DNA of 64,000 bases from Paenibacillus spongiae (GTDB lineage: Bacteria > Bacillota > Bacilli > Paenibacillales > Paenibacillaceae), in assembly GCF_024734895.1 (NCBI RefSeq), contig NZ_CP091430.1, positions 2,064,501-2,128,500 of the forward strand. Direction: 5' to 3'. The notes under the pieces are model-generated. The model made no database searches and was not told where the DNA came from. It saw only the letters and a list, made by a program, of their open reading frames with translations. The position numbers and the translations under genes are program-made. Shown piece by piece: positions 26,431-35,900 of the stretch (within the stretch, counting starts at the first letter, position 1; every line of letters starts with the position of its first letter).

Positions 26431-27087
26431 TTATTCATCCGGCATCCCATGAGGCTTGGCTTCATGAGGGGGCAATGCCTTATTCCCGCGCCTGCGCCGC
26501 CATTTCAGCAGAAGCAGCGCGCCGAGCAGAATGGATAATCCGATGACGATGAACTTCAAGCACCTTTCGACCGCCATCAGGACGAGGGGCCATTGATCCC
26601 CGAACAAATAACCGATCCCGACGAATGCATTCACCCATAGCAGCGACCCGGTATAGGCGTAAAGGGCGAATACAGGGAACGGCACCCGGATCATGCCAAC
26701 GAAATAGCCAATAAATTGTCTGACGCCGGGAACGAAATAACTGAACAGAAGCAATTTATTGCCATGCTTCTCATAGCTGCTTCTTGCTTTCTCCAAGTGA
26801 GCGGGCTTTATTAACAACCATTTGCCCCATCGCTCGATCAGCGGCATCCCCAGCGAATAACCTATCCAATACGTGGCGGTTATCCCCAGCATGGAGCCCG
26901 CGCTTGCAGCCGCCATGGCAGGGAGCCAGCGAAGCACGCCCTTACTGGACAGATAGCCGGTATAGGCCAATGTCATGTTTCCCGGCGGGATCGGCAGCGC
27001 GATGGCATCCAATGGCAGGCCTATGAGCAGCACGTAATAACCATAGTCCGCAAACAGTTGTTCAATATAAAGTAACAGCTTCATCAT
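26431..27087 (-). CDS. DedA family membrane protein (first of two)
   Basis: The ATG at 27087 (or the adjacent 27084) follows AAGGAG; the frame opens further but has no site there. About 218 residues with several membrane helices and the DedA signatures PIPPGNMTLAYTGYLSS near the N-terminus and FSYFVPGVRQFIGYFVGMIRVP in the middle, including the conserved Arg and Gly. DedA proteins are now seen as undecaprenyl-phosphate or phospholipid flippases and affect the membrane potential. It ends with a basic tail (KWRRRRGNK). It lies 98 bp after a paralogue on the same strand. Confidence 0.85.
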   Translation of the reverse strand: MMKLLLYIEQLFADYGYYVLLIGLPLDAIALPIPPGNMTLAYTGYLSSKGVLRWLPAMAAASAGSMLGITATYWIGYSLGMPLIERWGKWLLIKPAHLEKARSSYEKHGNKLLLFSYFVPGVRQFIGYFVGMIRVPFPVFALYAYTGSLLWVNAFVGIGYLFGDQWPLVLMAVERCLKFIVIGLSILLGALLLLKWRRRRGNKALPPHEAKPHGMPDE

Positions 27088-27184
27088 TATGCTCCTTATT
27101 CGAGCCGGGTCCCGCAGCAGTGCCCTAATGCAGCAAAACTGCACGGCAGGTCGCCAGGCTGCAGGCAGAGCCGGTCGTGCCGTT

Positions 27185-27817
27185 TTACTCGGAATCCATG
27201 GTCTTCTTGGAGGAAGGGCTGTTACCGGATTTATGAAGCCGCCCGATTCTTCTAATAAGGATGATCGCTGCGACTAGAAGGCAGATTCCAAGCACAATTA
27301 ATCCCGCATAGCTTTTTACCGTGTGCAGAACATTCTGCCAGTGCGGGCCGACCAGATGTCCGACTCCAACATAGACGAAGACCCACATTAGCGCGCCGGA
27401 ATACGAGTATATCGCGAATGACCGGAAGGGGATGCGGACGATTCCGGCCAAATAACCGGAGAATTGACGGCCCGCCGGGATGAAGAAGCTGACCAGCAGC
27501 AGCTTGTATCCATAGCTGTCAAACCAGCGCCGCAGCTTGCCTATCCTACCGGGATTAAGCATCAGCCATTTGCCATACCGCTCGATAAACGGCATTCCCG
27601 CCCAATACCCGATTCCGTAAGAAATCGTTATCGCGACTGAGGTTCCGAGAAAGGATACGAACACGGAGGAGAGTAAGTGCATGCTGCCCGTGTAAGATAA
27701 ATAGCCCGCGTAAGCCATGACAGGCTCAGCAGGAAACGGAAGGATGAAATCGACGATCAATCCAACAAACAATACGAAGTAGCCAAATTGTTCAAACCAA
27801 TGTTCAATAGGGGGCAT
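27185..27817 (-). CDS. DedA family membrane protein (second of two)
   Basis: The start at 27817 (MPPIEHW) follows GAGG with six bases between; the longer reading from 27844 has a basic, unlikely start. The 210-residue protein matches its neighbour in topology: FPAEPVMAYAGYLSYTG, then SFFIPAGRQFSGYLAGIVRIP. The pair is a tandem duplication with clear divergence, since only motifs are shared. Two flippases of different lipid preference are possible. The 98-bp gap between them has no obvious strong terminator, so they may be co-transcribed. Confidence 0.85.
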   Translation of the reverse strand: MPPIEHWFEQFGYFVLFVGLIVDFILPFPAEPVMAYAGYLSYTGSMHLLSSVFVSFLGTSVAITISYGIGYWAGMPFIERYGKWLMLNPGRIGKLRRWFDSYGYKLLLVSFFIPAGRQFSGYLAGIVRIPFRSFAIYSYSGALMWVFVYVGVGHLVGPHWQNVLHTVKSYAGLIVLGICLLVAAIILIRRIGRLHKSGNSPSSKKTMDSE

Positions 27818-28089
27818 CTTGATCCTCTTCTTCCTTCGATTCATTCAGACTTGCTGCAGCTTGGGATCCTATCGCCCCGGTTACATTCTTTTTTAGGATA
27901 GCGAATCCCGGTTATCTTCGTAATGAACCCGCGATGGGTATCGACCAAGACCTTGGTCTAAGATGCAAGCTGGACTCGAGTGACAGAGGTGGAAAATCAC
28001 CTTAGTTTTCGATGGAATCCCCCAAGAATTGAATGCCGAAATCGATTACATTAAATGTAGAACGTTATATCATTTAAGGAGTGTGCAGC

Positions 28090-28872
28090 ATGATCGATTC
28101 AACCATTCAATTGACGGAAGAGCAAATTCAATATTACCGTGAGAACGGTTTCGTACAAGTCGATAATATATTGTCTCCCGAGGAACTGGAGGAGCTTCGC
28201 GAGCATCTGGGCGAAGTAATGGGCGCGCAAGGCGGCCGTTCCGTACAGACGTCCCAGAAAGGGAATGCATATTTCAACGTCTTGAATCAACGGGTGAATA
28301 CATGGCGCGATCACGGCGGCATGGCCCGGTTCGTCTTGTCTAACCGGTTTGCCGATGCGGCGAAGCAATTGTCCGGCGCTCAAGGGATCCGCCTGTTCCA
28401 CGACCACGCTCTATTCAAGATGCCTCAGGATTCGAAGCCGACGCCTTGGCATCAGGATTGGCCTTACTGGCCGATGAACGAGACCGGCGCGCTTTCCATC
28501 TGGATCGCATTGGACGATGTGGACGAGAATAACGGCTGCATGATGTTTGTGCCGAAATCGCAAAAAATTAAAAATTTGAAGCATGTCGATCTCGTTGAGC
28601 CGCATGATATTTTCTCGGAGGAAGGCGCTTCCGGGCTTGATCGCAATAAAGCCGCCATTGTCCGGATGAAGGCTGGCAGCTGCACCTTCCATGACGGGCT
28701 CACCTTCCACTACGCGCATGCGAATCAGACCGATAACCCCCGCCGGGCGCTGGCCATCATCTATATGGCGGACGGGACGACCTTCAGCGGCGCTGGCCAT
28801 GCGTGTACGGACGGCCTGAACTTTGAGAAGAACGATGTGCTTCGCGGCGGGATGTTCCCTAAGCTGGCCTAA
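28090..28872 (+). CDS. Phytanoyl-CoA dioxygenase (PhyH) family oxygenase, copy 3
   Basis: The ATG at 28090 follows AAGGAGTG. The 260-residue protein has the HxD pair His121/Asp123 in PWHQDWPYWP and a distal His near 207 in TFHYAHANQT, with Arg219-220 for 2-oxoglutarate. FVPKSQK takes the place of the usual PGSH. It heads an operon: an aldo/keto reductase follows after 18 bp, a creatininase-like protein after that, and perhaps a sugar isomerase further on. An oxygenase, a reductase and an amidohydrolase-like enzyme in series suggest the stepwise conversion of a modified or nitrogen-bearing sugar, but that is inference. Confidence 0.85.
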   Translation: MIDSTIQLTEEQIQYYRENGFVQVDNILSPEELEELREHLGEVMGAQGGRSVQTSQKGNAYFNVLNQRVNTWRDHGGMARFVLSNRFADAAKQLSGAQGIRLFHDHALFKMPQDSKPTPWHQDWPYWPMNETGALSIWIALDDVDENNGCMMFVPKSQKIKNLKHVDLVEPHDIFSEEGASGLDRNKAAIVRMKAGSCTFHDGLTFHYAHANQTDNPRRALAIIYMADGTTFSGAGHACTDGLNFEKNDVLRGGMFPKLA

Positions 28873-28890
28873 GAAGGGGAGGATAACCCG

Positions 28891-29892
28891 ATGAAGTACA
28901 GAACATTCGGCAAAACCGGTTGGAGCGTATCCGAAATCGGTTTTGGCGGCTGGCAGCTGGGCGGCGATTTCGGAAAGGTGGATGAGAACGAATCTATCCG
29001 AACGCTTCATCATGCATGGGATCGCGGGATTAATTTTGTCGATACCGCGCAGATGTACGGCCGGGGCCGGTCGGAGGAAGTCATCGGCAAGGCGCTGCGG
29101 GAATGGAAGGGAAGCGGTCCGGTCTATATCGCGACTAAAGTGCAGCCGATCGCTTGGCCGGATGCGTCGGACGGAACGCCGGCCATGGAGGGGCGATATC
29201 CCGCAGCTCATCTGCGCGAGCAATGTGAAGCCAGCTTGCTTCGCCTTGGCGTGGAAGCCATCGATTTGTACCAGCTGCATGGATGGTTTCCAAGCGGGAT
29301 CCAGCATACGGAGTGGTATGATACGCTGCTTCAGCTGCAGCAGGAAGGGAAGATCCGCGAGATTGGCGTTTCGATCCGCGACTATCGTCCGGAAGACGGA
29401 ATCGAGCTTGCCGAGACCGGATGGGTCGCCTCGCAGCAGGTGGTGTTCAATATATTCGAACAGCGCCCTGCGGAGCGCTTGCTTCCCGCTTGCCGGGAGA
29501 ACGGCGCAGCCGTTATTGCGCGCGTGCCTTTCGACGAAGGCGCCCTGATCGGCAATTGGACGCCTGGGACATATGACGAGTGGGAAGAGGGAGACGTGCG
29601 TAAGCGGTATTTCCGCGGCGAGCGGTTCATGAAGACGTTCCGCAAGGTCGAACAGCTGAAGGAAACGCTGCGTCAGACGGCAGGCGACCGGTATTCCACG
29701 CTGGCGGAAGCTGCGCTCAGGTTCTGCTTGTCCGATCCTGCAGTCAGTGTCGTCATCCCCGGGATGAAATCGCCGGCGGAGGTTGATCTGAATGTGGCGG
29801 TATCGGACGGCGAGCCGCTGCCAGCGGATTTGTTAGAAGCGTTCCGGGCCTATCAATGGCCGAGAAATTATCATACTGCCGGAGAGGAATGA
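28891..29892 (+). CDS. Aldo/keto reductase
   Basis: A 333-residue (alpha/beta)8 reductase. The catalytic tetrad is visible: Asp51 and Tyr56 in VDTAQMYGRGRSEE, Lys83 in IATKVQP and His130 in YQLHGWF. NADPH binding near the C-terminus is seen in VVIPGMKSPAEVD. Members of this branch, like YccK or general stress protein 69, reduce aldehydes or ketoses. GGGGAGG precedes the ATG, 18 bp after the PhyH stop, and the next gene starts six bases after this stop, so the three are one transcription unit. Confidence 0.9.
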   Translation: MKYRTFGKTGWSVSEIGFGGWQLGGDFGKVDENESIRTLHHAWDRGINFVDTAQMYGRGRSEEVIGKALREWKGSGPVYIATKVQPIAWPDASDGTPAMEGRYPAAHLREQCEASLLRLGVEAIDLYQLHGWFPSGIQHTEWYDTLLQLQQEGKIREIGVSIRDYRPEDGIELAETGWVASQQVVFNIFEQRPAERLLPACRENGAAVIARVPFDEGALIGNWTPGTYDEWEEGDVRKRYFRGERFMKTFRKVEQLKETLRQTAGDRYSTLAEAALRFCLSDPAVSVVIPGMKSPAEVDLNVAVSDGEPLPADLLEAFRAYQWPRNYHTAGEE

Positions 29893-29898
29893 GCCTTT

Positions 29899-30696
29899 GT
29901 GAAACAAGGGAATATCCGTCCTGGCGTGGCTTTTCACGAGCTGCGGCCAGAGCAGATCGCAGAACGAAAGCGGGAGCGGCCGGTTGCCTATTTGGCATTC
30001 GGTATCTTGGAGTGGCACGGGCTGCATAATCCTTATGGCCTTGACGGGCTGAAGGCGCACGGAATAGCGATGAGGCTGGCCGAGGAGCTGGGCGGGCTGG
30101 CGATGCCGCCGATGTACTGGGGAGACCATCGCGGAGAAATTTGCGAGCGGCATCTGGACGGACTGATGCCGGTATCGGAGCAGGATGGAACGCTCTGGAA
30201 TCCGGGCGATACGATGTGCGGCGCGTTGGAGGTCCCGCGTGACTCGTATGAGCGTAATGCGGCCAGATCGGTCCGCAACGGCGGTTGGAGACTGTGGGAA
30301 GAATTGGCGGTCCATGCCTTCTTCCAAATCGAGAGCTACGGCTTGACTACGATCGTCGCTATTCCCGGGCATTACCCCCTCATGGATCCGTTAGCCCGGG
30401 CCATAGAGAAGTATAAGCAAGACGGTGGCCGGTGCGGCATATTGACGCTGAACGATGAGCGGTATGCCCGTGACGGGAAAGGCGATCATGCCGCTGCCTA
30501 CGAGACCTCGCTGCTCATGGCCATCCAGCCGGAGACCGTAGATCTCGGCAGGCTGGACCCCGATCTGACGAAGCCGCTGGCGGGGGTAGCTCTGGGCCCC
30601 GATCCGCGCACCCATGCTAACCGCGAATACGGGGAAACGGCGCTGCAGCTAATGGTCGAAGACCTGCGGGTAAGGCTGCAGCAGCTGGTTCCATAA
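29899..30696 (+). CDS. Creatininase family protein
   Basis: It begins at GTG 29899, just after the reductase gene, with GGAGAGG upstream. The 265-residue protein has the metal-binding pattern of creatininase-like amidohydrolases: Glu38, His40 and Asp49 in ILEWHGLHNPYGLDG, a WGDHRGE segment and a late AYETSLLMA with the second-metal Glu. The family includes creatininase, FAPy deformylases and mycofactocin MftE-type enzymes, all acting on cyclic or formyl amide bonds. The substrate here is unknown. Operon context with an oxygenase and a reductase suggests a small polar metabolite. Confidence 0.8.
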   Translation: MKQGNIRPGVAFHELRPEQIAERKRERPVAYLAFGILEWHGLHNPYGLDGLKAHGIAMRLAEELGGLAMPPMYWGDHRGEICERHLDGLMPVSEQDGTLWNPGDTMCGALEVPRDSYERNAARSVRNGGWRLWEELAVHAFFQIESYGLTTIVAIPGHYPLMDPLARAIEKYKQDGGRCGILTLNDERYARDGKGDHAAAYETSLLMAIQPETVDLGRLDPDLTKPLAGVALGPDPRTHANREYGETALQLMVEDLRVRLQQLVP

Positions 30697-31256
30697 TAGA
30701 AGCGGCAGCGATTGGGGCTCCTTCAGGCTGCGTGCTGCACTTGCTGCTAAGCTTCGAAGAGGAGCCCTTGCTGCGCTTATGCGCGTGACGTAATGGCCAT
30801 CACGCCTCAAAGCAAGGGGCGGGGAAGCGCGGGCGCAAGAATGCAGCCGCAAGACCGAAAAACGGCGTTACAGCATCGGGCCAGCCGGAGAGAGAGTCTG
30901 TAAGTCCCTTTTAGGGTCTTACAGCGCCAGCTACGAGCGGATTGAAGCAAGCCATCAATCCGCCTCCCGGCGGGCATCACTGCGCGAAGCCGCCAACCGC
31001 TTCGCCGCTATTTACGTCAGCCGCCGGCTAGCTTCTATCGCCTGCGGGACTTGAACAGCGTGCTCCGAATCGGAGGGCTAACTTTACATCATCTTTCCTT
31101 GACGGTATCGAGAGTGGAATGTATATTCAAGGTAGCGTGCGCGTTGAACAAGCTGAGGCAGTCGGGTCTGCCAATGCGCAACGTGTCCATGCATACAGGC
31201 TGCATACATATATGTTCTGTAATCATGTCACTATACGTTTAAATGGAGGTAAAGTT
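30697..31256 (+). promoter_or_regulatory. Long intergenic region with hairpins and a sigma-A promoter
   Basis: No gene is recognised. It holds two clear stems, CTGTAAG...CTTACAG (30898-30924) and GCGGATTGA (30937-30945) with TCAATCCGC (30955-30963), and a looser GGGCTCC...GGAGCCC pair near 30715-30765. The promoter TTGACG-17-TATATT at 31099-31127 lies near its end. GC-rich, codon-like DNA before 31050 may be the remains of a lost gene. Confidence 0.4.
31099..31127 (+). promoter_or_regulatory. Sigma-A promoter of the isomerase gene
   Basis: TTGACG (31099-31104), 17-bp spacer, TATATT (31122-31127). The start codon is 130 bp downstream, leaving an untranslated leader of about 120 nt. Confidence 0.7.
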
Positions 31257-32090
31257 ATGCTTAGAGGTTTAACGCAAGCTGGAATTGGAATGAATGGCGA
31301 TGAGCGTTTTATAGCGGCCGCTGCGGAACATGGATTTCAAGCGGTTGATTTGGATGCGCTTTCACTGGTGGAGCGTCTTGGCCTGGAGCCGGCGCGCGAG
31401 CTGCTCCGCAAGCATGGGATCGTGATCGGTACGATCGGTCTCCCTGTTGAATGGCGGACGACGGAAGAAGCGTTCCTTCAAGGGTTGGAGAAGCTGGCCA
31501 AATCGGCTGCCGCAGCGGCTGCGCTGGGCTGTACGAGCTGCTGCACCTATATTCTGCCATCCACGGACATGAAGCCGGCGCATTTCATGGCCTTGGCGAC
31601 GAAGAGATTGCGCATGTGCGCCCAAATCCTTGGCGCTTACGGCATCCGGCTTGGCCTCGAGTTCGTTGGTCCGCATCATCTTCGGACTCACTGGAAGTAT
31701 CCGTTCATCTGGACGATGGAGGAAACGCTGGATTGGATTGACGCCATCGGGGAGAACAACGTAGGACTGCTGCTCGACGCGTATCATTGGTACACGAATG
31801 AGCTGACGACTGCGGATATCGAGCGTCTCCGCCCGGAACAAATCGTTCACGTGCACATCAACGACGCGCCGGATGTTCCGGTAGAGGAAGCAAAGGATAA
31901 CGGCCGAATCTATCCGGGTGAAGGCGTTATCGATCTGGCCGGTTTCTTAAGAGCCCTTCACAAGATTGGCTACAAGGGAGCCGTGGCCCAGGAAATCTTA
32001 ACCGCTGAACCGCCTTCGGAATCGCCCGATGCTCTATTGCAGCGTTCCAGAACAGGCTTTAACCAAGTATTTAGCGCAGCAGGCTTGTAG
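31257..32090 (+). CDS. Sugar phosphate isomerase/epimerase (xylose-isomerase-like TIM barrel, IolE/IolI type)
   Basis: The ATG at 31257 follows GGAGGT; the frame is open further upstream but overlaps the promoter. The 277-residue barrel has family residues in LGLEFVGPHHLRTH (Glu), LLLDAYHWYTN (Asp-His), IVHVHINDAPD (His-Asp) and AVAQEILTAEP (Glu), which together bind a divalent metal. Relatives epimerise or dehydrate inositols and ketoses. It follows the oxygenase/reductase/creatininase operon but has its own promoter and terminator. Confidence 0.85.
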   Translation: MLRGLTQAGIGMNGDERFIAAAAEHGFQAVDLDALSLVERLGLEPARELLRKHGIVIGTIGLPVEWRTTEEAFLQGLEKLAKSAAAAAALGCTSCCTYILPSTDMKPAHFMALATKRLRMCAQILGAYGIRLGLEFVGPHHLRTHWKYPFIWTMEETLDWIDAIGENNVGLLLDAYHWYTNELTTADIERLRPEQIVHVHINDAPDVPVEEAKDNGRIYPGEGVIDLAGFLRALHKIGYKGAVAQEILTAEPPSESPDALLQRSRTGFNQVFSAAGL

Positions 32091-32130
32091 AATACACACC
32101 ATGAGATGCGCGAGAGAAGATATGAACAAG

Positions 32131-32166
32131 AGGACTCTTTTGCCCCATGGGCGGAAGAGTCCTTTT
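32131..32166 (+). terminator. Terminator between the isomerase and the sensor kinase
   Basis: AGGACTCTT (32131-32139) pairs with AAGAGTCCT (32155-32163), with an inner GCCC/GGGC, then TTTT. It precedes the kinase start by 20 bp and so separates the units, or attenuates read-through. Confidence 0.75.
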
Positions 32167-32186
32167 GCACGAGAGGGGAATTTAGG

Positions 32187-34004
32187 ATGAAGTTTTTTAG
32201 GAAGTCGCCCTTCAGTTCCATCTTTATGAAAATCGTTCTAACTTTTCTGGGTGTGCTTGCACCGCTGTATGCGCTCAATCTGTACATGAATGAATATGGG
32301 CAAAATACGGTCCGCGAAGAAATTGTTCAATCCATGAACACCAAGGTCGAGCTGTATGTCAACTTGATCGAATCCGATATTCAAAGGGTCATTAAGCTCA
32401 TCGTCCCCTACGTGAATGATGAGGACCTGATGAAATTAAGCACCGCGTCGGCCATTATGTCGGATATTGAAAGAACGGACGCGATATTGGCATTGAAGAA
32501 TAAATTGAATTTGGTTAAAACATCCAGCAGCTTTGTGCATAATGTCATCGCATTTATTCCCGAACTGGACCGGACCGTCACCTCCAACGACGACGCCATC
32601 AATTATTTCGACGAGGAGCAATTCAATGCGCTGTCCGTCATAACGAACCGGTACGAGTCGCCTTTCATAATGTGGCACGACCGTTTATTCATCAGCGTCC
32701 CTTATCCCGACCCTTCTGCGTACGGAGGGCGCAAGCCCGTGTTCCTGCTGACGGTTGAGATCTCGAAGCCCGCTCTTCGCAGCGCGATGCGCCAGTTTAC
32801 GAATAATGGGGAGACGGCTGTTCTCTCGGGCAACCGCCCGCGATATTTCATTACGAGCAATAACGGATCGGAGGAGGCGGAACTGGCGGTGTCCAAGCTG
32901 ATGGAATCGTCGGATTCATCTGATCCGGGTGGACAAAATGCCGCATCTGACCGGCAAATACAGAAATCGGTCACGATGAACGGAGAACAGCATCTTGTGA
33001 TCGCCAAGTCTTCCAGCATGCTGGATTCGACGTTATCCATCTTTATGCCCGAGGACAAAATATTCGGACCGATCAACCGTTACAGGTGGCTGATGCTTAT
33101 GCTGACCTTGTCGTCGGTCGTCATTATCGTCTTCTTCGCATTAAGCATATACCGCATTATCCAGCGGCCCATGCGCACGCTGGTTCGTTCCTTCAACAAG
33201 GTGGAGCAGGGCAATCTGAATCTGGTCGTGCAGTATCCGCTCAAGGATGAGTTCGGGTTTCTGTTCGATCGCTTCAACGCTATGGTCAGAGAGCTTAACG
33301 TGCTCGTTCACGAGGTGTATGAGCATAAGTATCGCGTTCGGCTGGCGGAACTAAGACAGCTGCAGTCGCAGATCAATCCGCATTTTCTATATAACAGCTT
33401 CTTTATCTTGCACCGGATGGCAAAGCTTCACGATAACGAGAACATTATCCGATTCACGAAATACTTAGGAGAGTACTTTCAGTTCATTACACGAGACGGC
33501 ATGGAAGAGATGGCGCTGGAGATGGAGGTGAAGTATGCGCGAACCTATACGGACATTCAGGCATTCCGCTTTGGTAGCCGGATTCACACGGAGTTTGGCG
33601 AGCTGCCAAAAGGAACGGAGCAGCTTCATGTACCGCGTTTGATCTTGCAGCCGTTAATTGAAAATGCGTACAACCATGGGCTCGAGAACAAGCTGAAGGA
33701 TGGCTGGATCCGCGTTTCGTTCGAGCTTCAGGGCGACACGCTGGTGATTGCCGTGGAAGATAATGGCGACGAATTGGATGAGAGCACGCTCTATTCCCTT
33801 CGCATGCGGCTGCTGGCAGCGGAAGAATCAGCAGAAAGCACAGGGCTGTTCAACGTTCACCGGCGGGTTCAAATCAAGTATGGGCAAGGATGCGGTCTAA
33901 CCCTATTGGCGGGAGAGAGCGGCGGACTACGAGCAGAGCTTCGGCTGCTGCTCCATCGGGAGGAGAATGGAGATGCAAATGTACCGGTTGTTGATCGTGG
34001 ATGA
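32187..34004 (+). CDS. YesM-like sensor histidine kinase
   Basis: Start ATG 32187, GAGGGG upstream. The 605-residue protein has a membrane helix at about residues 12-35, an extracytoplasmic sensor region to about 300, a second helix (LMLMLTLSSVVIIVFFALSIY) and a HAMP linker (RPMRTLVRSFNKVEQGNL). A His_kinase domain follows with His399 in QINPHFLYNS, then a HATPase with ILQPLIENAYNHGLE and VEDNGDELDE. YesM kinases sense external sugars or their binding proteins. Its stop overlaps the regulator gene by 32 bases, so the two are made together. Confidence 0.9.
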   Translation: MKFFRKSPFSSIFMKIVLTFLGVLAPLYALNLYMNEYGQNTVREEIVQSMNTKVELYVNLIESDIQRVIKLIVPYVNDEDLMKLSTASAIMSDIERTDAILALKNKLNLVKTSSSFVHNVIAFIPELDRTVTSNDDAINYFDEEQFNALSVITNRYESPFIMWHDRLFISVPYPDPSAYGGRKPVFLLTVEISKPALRSAMRQFTNNGETAVLSGNRPRYFITSNNGSEEAELAVSKLMESSDSSDPGGQNAASDRQIQKSVTMNGEQHLVIAKSSSMLDSTLSIFMPEDKIFGPINRYRWLMLMLTLSSVVIIVFFALSIYRIIQRPMRTLVRSFNKVEQGNLNLVVQYPLKDEFGFLFDRFNAMVRELNVLVHEVYEHKYRVRLAELRQLQSQINPHFLYNSFFILHRMAKLHDNENIIRFTKYLGEYFQFITRDGMEEMALEMEVKYARTYTDIQAFRFGSRIHTEFGELPKGTEQLHVPRLILQPLIENAYNHGLENKLKDGWIRVSFELQGDTLVIAVEDNGDELDESTLYSLRMRLLAAEESAESTGLFNVHRRVQIKYGQGCGLTLLAGESGGLRAELRLLLHREENGDANVPVVDRG

Positions 34005-35625
34005 CGAGCCGTATACGGTAGATGGCTTATATGAAATGCTGCAGGAAATGGATTGGGCGGAGCTCGATCTATACAAGGCTTACTCGGCGAACGAAGCGAT
34101 CGAGTGGCTCAATCGGGTTAAGATCGACATTGTGCTTAGCGATATCCGTATGCCGGGTATGGATGGACTTCAGCTGCACCGGCATATCAAGGCAACGTGG
34201 CCTCGCTGCAAAGTTATTTTTCTAACAGGCATGAACGAGATGAAATATATTCAACAAGCGCTTCGGGACGGCAGTGTGGATTATATTCTGAAGACGGAAG
34301 GCGACGAACCTATTCTACGGAGCGTCCGGGGCACAATCGAAGCCTTGGAGGAGGAATTGAAGAATGACCGTTATTTGCAGCATGCCAAATTACGCATACA
34401 ACAGGCGCTCCCGGGGCTGCGCAACGGCTGGTTCATGCAGCTGCTGCAGTACGGCATCGGCCAAGCAAGGCTGTCCCAAGCCAGGCTTGCCGAGATGGAG
34501 AGTCCCCTCGATTCGGATTCTCCGCTGCTGCCCGTTCTGGCAAGGGTGGACCGGTGGCCGGAACGCATATCGGACACGGATCGTCCGCTGCTCCTCTTTG
34601 CGATTGAGAACATTGCCGTGGAGACTTTAGCCGAGATGAACGTCCAGTCCGTCATTATTGACGACTACTATCTGATGCTCATGATCCAAACCAAGCAGCC
34701 GATATCGGATGAACGAATCGCCGGTGATGGAGATCGGGCGGGCGCAGTCCGGTTCGTGCAGGGAATGCTGGAGACGGTACAGTCTACGTGTACGCAGCTG
34801 CTTCAGCTGCCGGTGTCGATTATATGCGGCAGAGCCTTTGTTCCGTGGGAGCAGATCGCCGATACGTACTTCCGAATGCGCAAGAAGCTAGTGCTCGGCG
34901 TCGGTCAAGGGGAGAATATGATGCTTCTCGCCAAAACGGGATGCATATCCGAGAAGCAGGGCGGCGGCGGGGCGGCTGCGATGCCATCCCGTCTGCGGGA
35001 ACAGCTCGATGTGGCTTTGGAGAGCGGAAGATCCGAAGAGGCAAGCAGCGCCATTGACGCTTGCTTCGCCAATACAAGCGAATACGCCCGTTATTTGGAG
35101 GCTTATTATACGGTGGCCAACCAATTGATCGGACTGATCAACCGGTGGGGATGGGCGGAACAGCTTGAGCGGGATGGCGAAATTCGCCTGGAGCAGCTGA
35201 TGAACGTGCAGGGGCATTCCTCGCGCGAGCAGGCAGTCGATTATCTTCGCTTCGCGGCCAATCGTCTGATCTCCTATAAGCAGGGAGTCAAGGATGAACG
35301 GACCGAGCGGATCGTCGAGAAAATAAACCGCTACATCCGCGAACAAATCGGAGGCGATTTGTCGCTGACCGTTCTGGCGGAAGTCGTCTATCTTAACCCG
35401 GCCTACCTCTCGGTTCTGTATAAGCAGACGACTGGTCAAAATATATCCGAGTTTATCGTCGCCACCCGGCTGGAGAAAGCCAAAGACCTGCTGCAGCGCT
35501 CACCCTGCAAGATCCATGAAGTGGCGGCAGCGGTCGGCTTCGATAACCCGGGCTACTTCACCCGCTTCTTCCGGAAGCATGCCGGTATCGGCCCCCAGGA
35601 ATACCGGGAACAAGCTAGTCTATAG
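33973..35625 (+). CDS. YesN-like response regulator with AraC output domain
   Basis: ATG 33973 is preferred to ATG 33967, since GGGAGGAG (33958-33965) leaves a seven-base spacer only for the later one. The 550-residue protein starts with a receiver domain: acidic pair in VDDEPYTVDG, phospho-acceptor Asp57 in LSDIRMPGMDG, and Lys in YILKTEGDE. A long middle region of about 300 residues is followed by an AraC DNA-binding domain (LTVLAEVVYLNPAYLSVLYKQ, IHEVAAAVGFDNPGYFTRFF). It should activate the sugar importer genes directly downstream. Confidence 0.9.
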   Translation: MQMYRLLIVDDEPYTVDGLYEMLQEMDWAELDLYKAYSANEAIEWLNRVKIDIVLSDIRMPGMDGLQLHRHIKATWPRCKVIFLTGMNEMKYIQQALRDGSVDYILKTEGDEPILRSVRGTIEALEEELKNDRYLQHAKLRIQQALPGLRNGWFMQLLQYGIGQARLSQARLAEMESPLDSDSPLLPVLARVDRWPERISDTDRPLLLFAIENIAVETLAEMNVQSVIIDDYYLMLMIQTKQPISDERIAGDGDRAGAVRFVQGMLETVQSTCTQLLQLPVSIICGRAFVPWEQIADTYFRMRKKLVLGVGQGENMMLLAKTGCISEKQGGGGAAAMPSRLREQLDVALESGRSEEASSAIDACFANTSEYARYLEAYYTVANQLIGLINRWGWAEQLERDGEIRLEQLMNVQGHSSREQAVDYLRFAANRLISYKQGVKDERTERIVEKINRYIREQIGGDLSLTVLAEVVYLNPAYLSVLYKQTTGQNISEFIVATRLEKAKDLLQRSPCKIHEVAAAVGFDNPGYFTRFFRKHAGIGPQEYREQASL

Positions 35626-35900
35626 GCCAGCAGGGCAGGCGAACGCCTTTTAAACCCAAAATTCGACATAACCAAACAAAAGAGAATGAATCTAAAAGAT
35701 GTTCCATATCATGCTCGAATGACTCCAACTATACTAAAACCAAGCAAGTTGACCTGCCTAAGAATGCTTTCTGGCAAACATGGTAACGGTTACATCCTAG
35801 AAAATGAAGCTGCGCTCTTGGCGAAGTGGATCGCAGCCGCGTTCCACGCGAGGTCTGTGCTTAAAGATTCGGCAGTAACAGAGCTCCACAAGACAGTCTT
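35626..35900 (+). other. Gap before the leader repeats
   Basis: About 275 bp with only a weak 73-codon frame (35686-35907) that lacks a ribosome site and overlaps the repeat. A promoter for the transporter operon is expected here but no convincing -35/-10 pair was seen. Confidence 0.35.

Noticed and set aside
26160..26465. 101-codon minus-strand ORF overlapping the DedA gene end
   Set aside because: Cys/Trp/Ser-rich composition typical of non-coding DNA, no ribosome site, no recognisable pattern.
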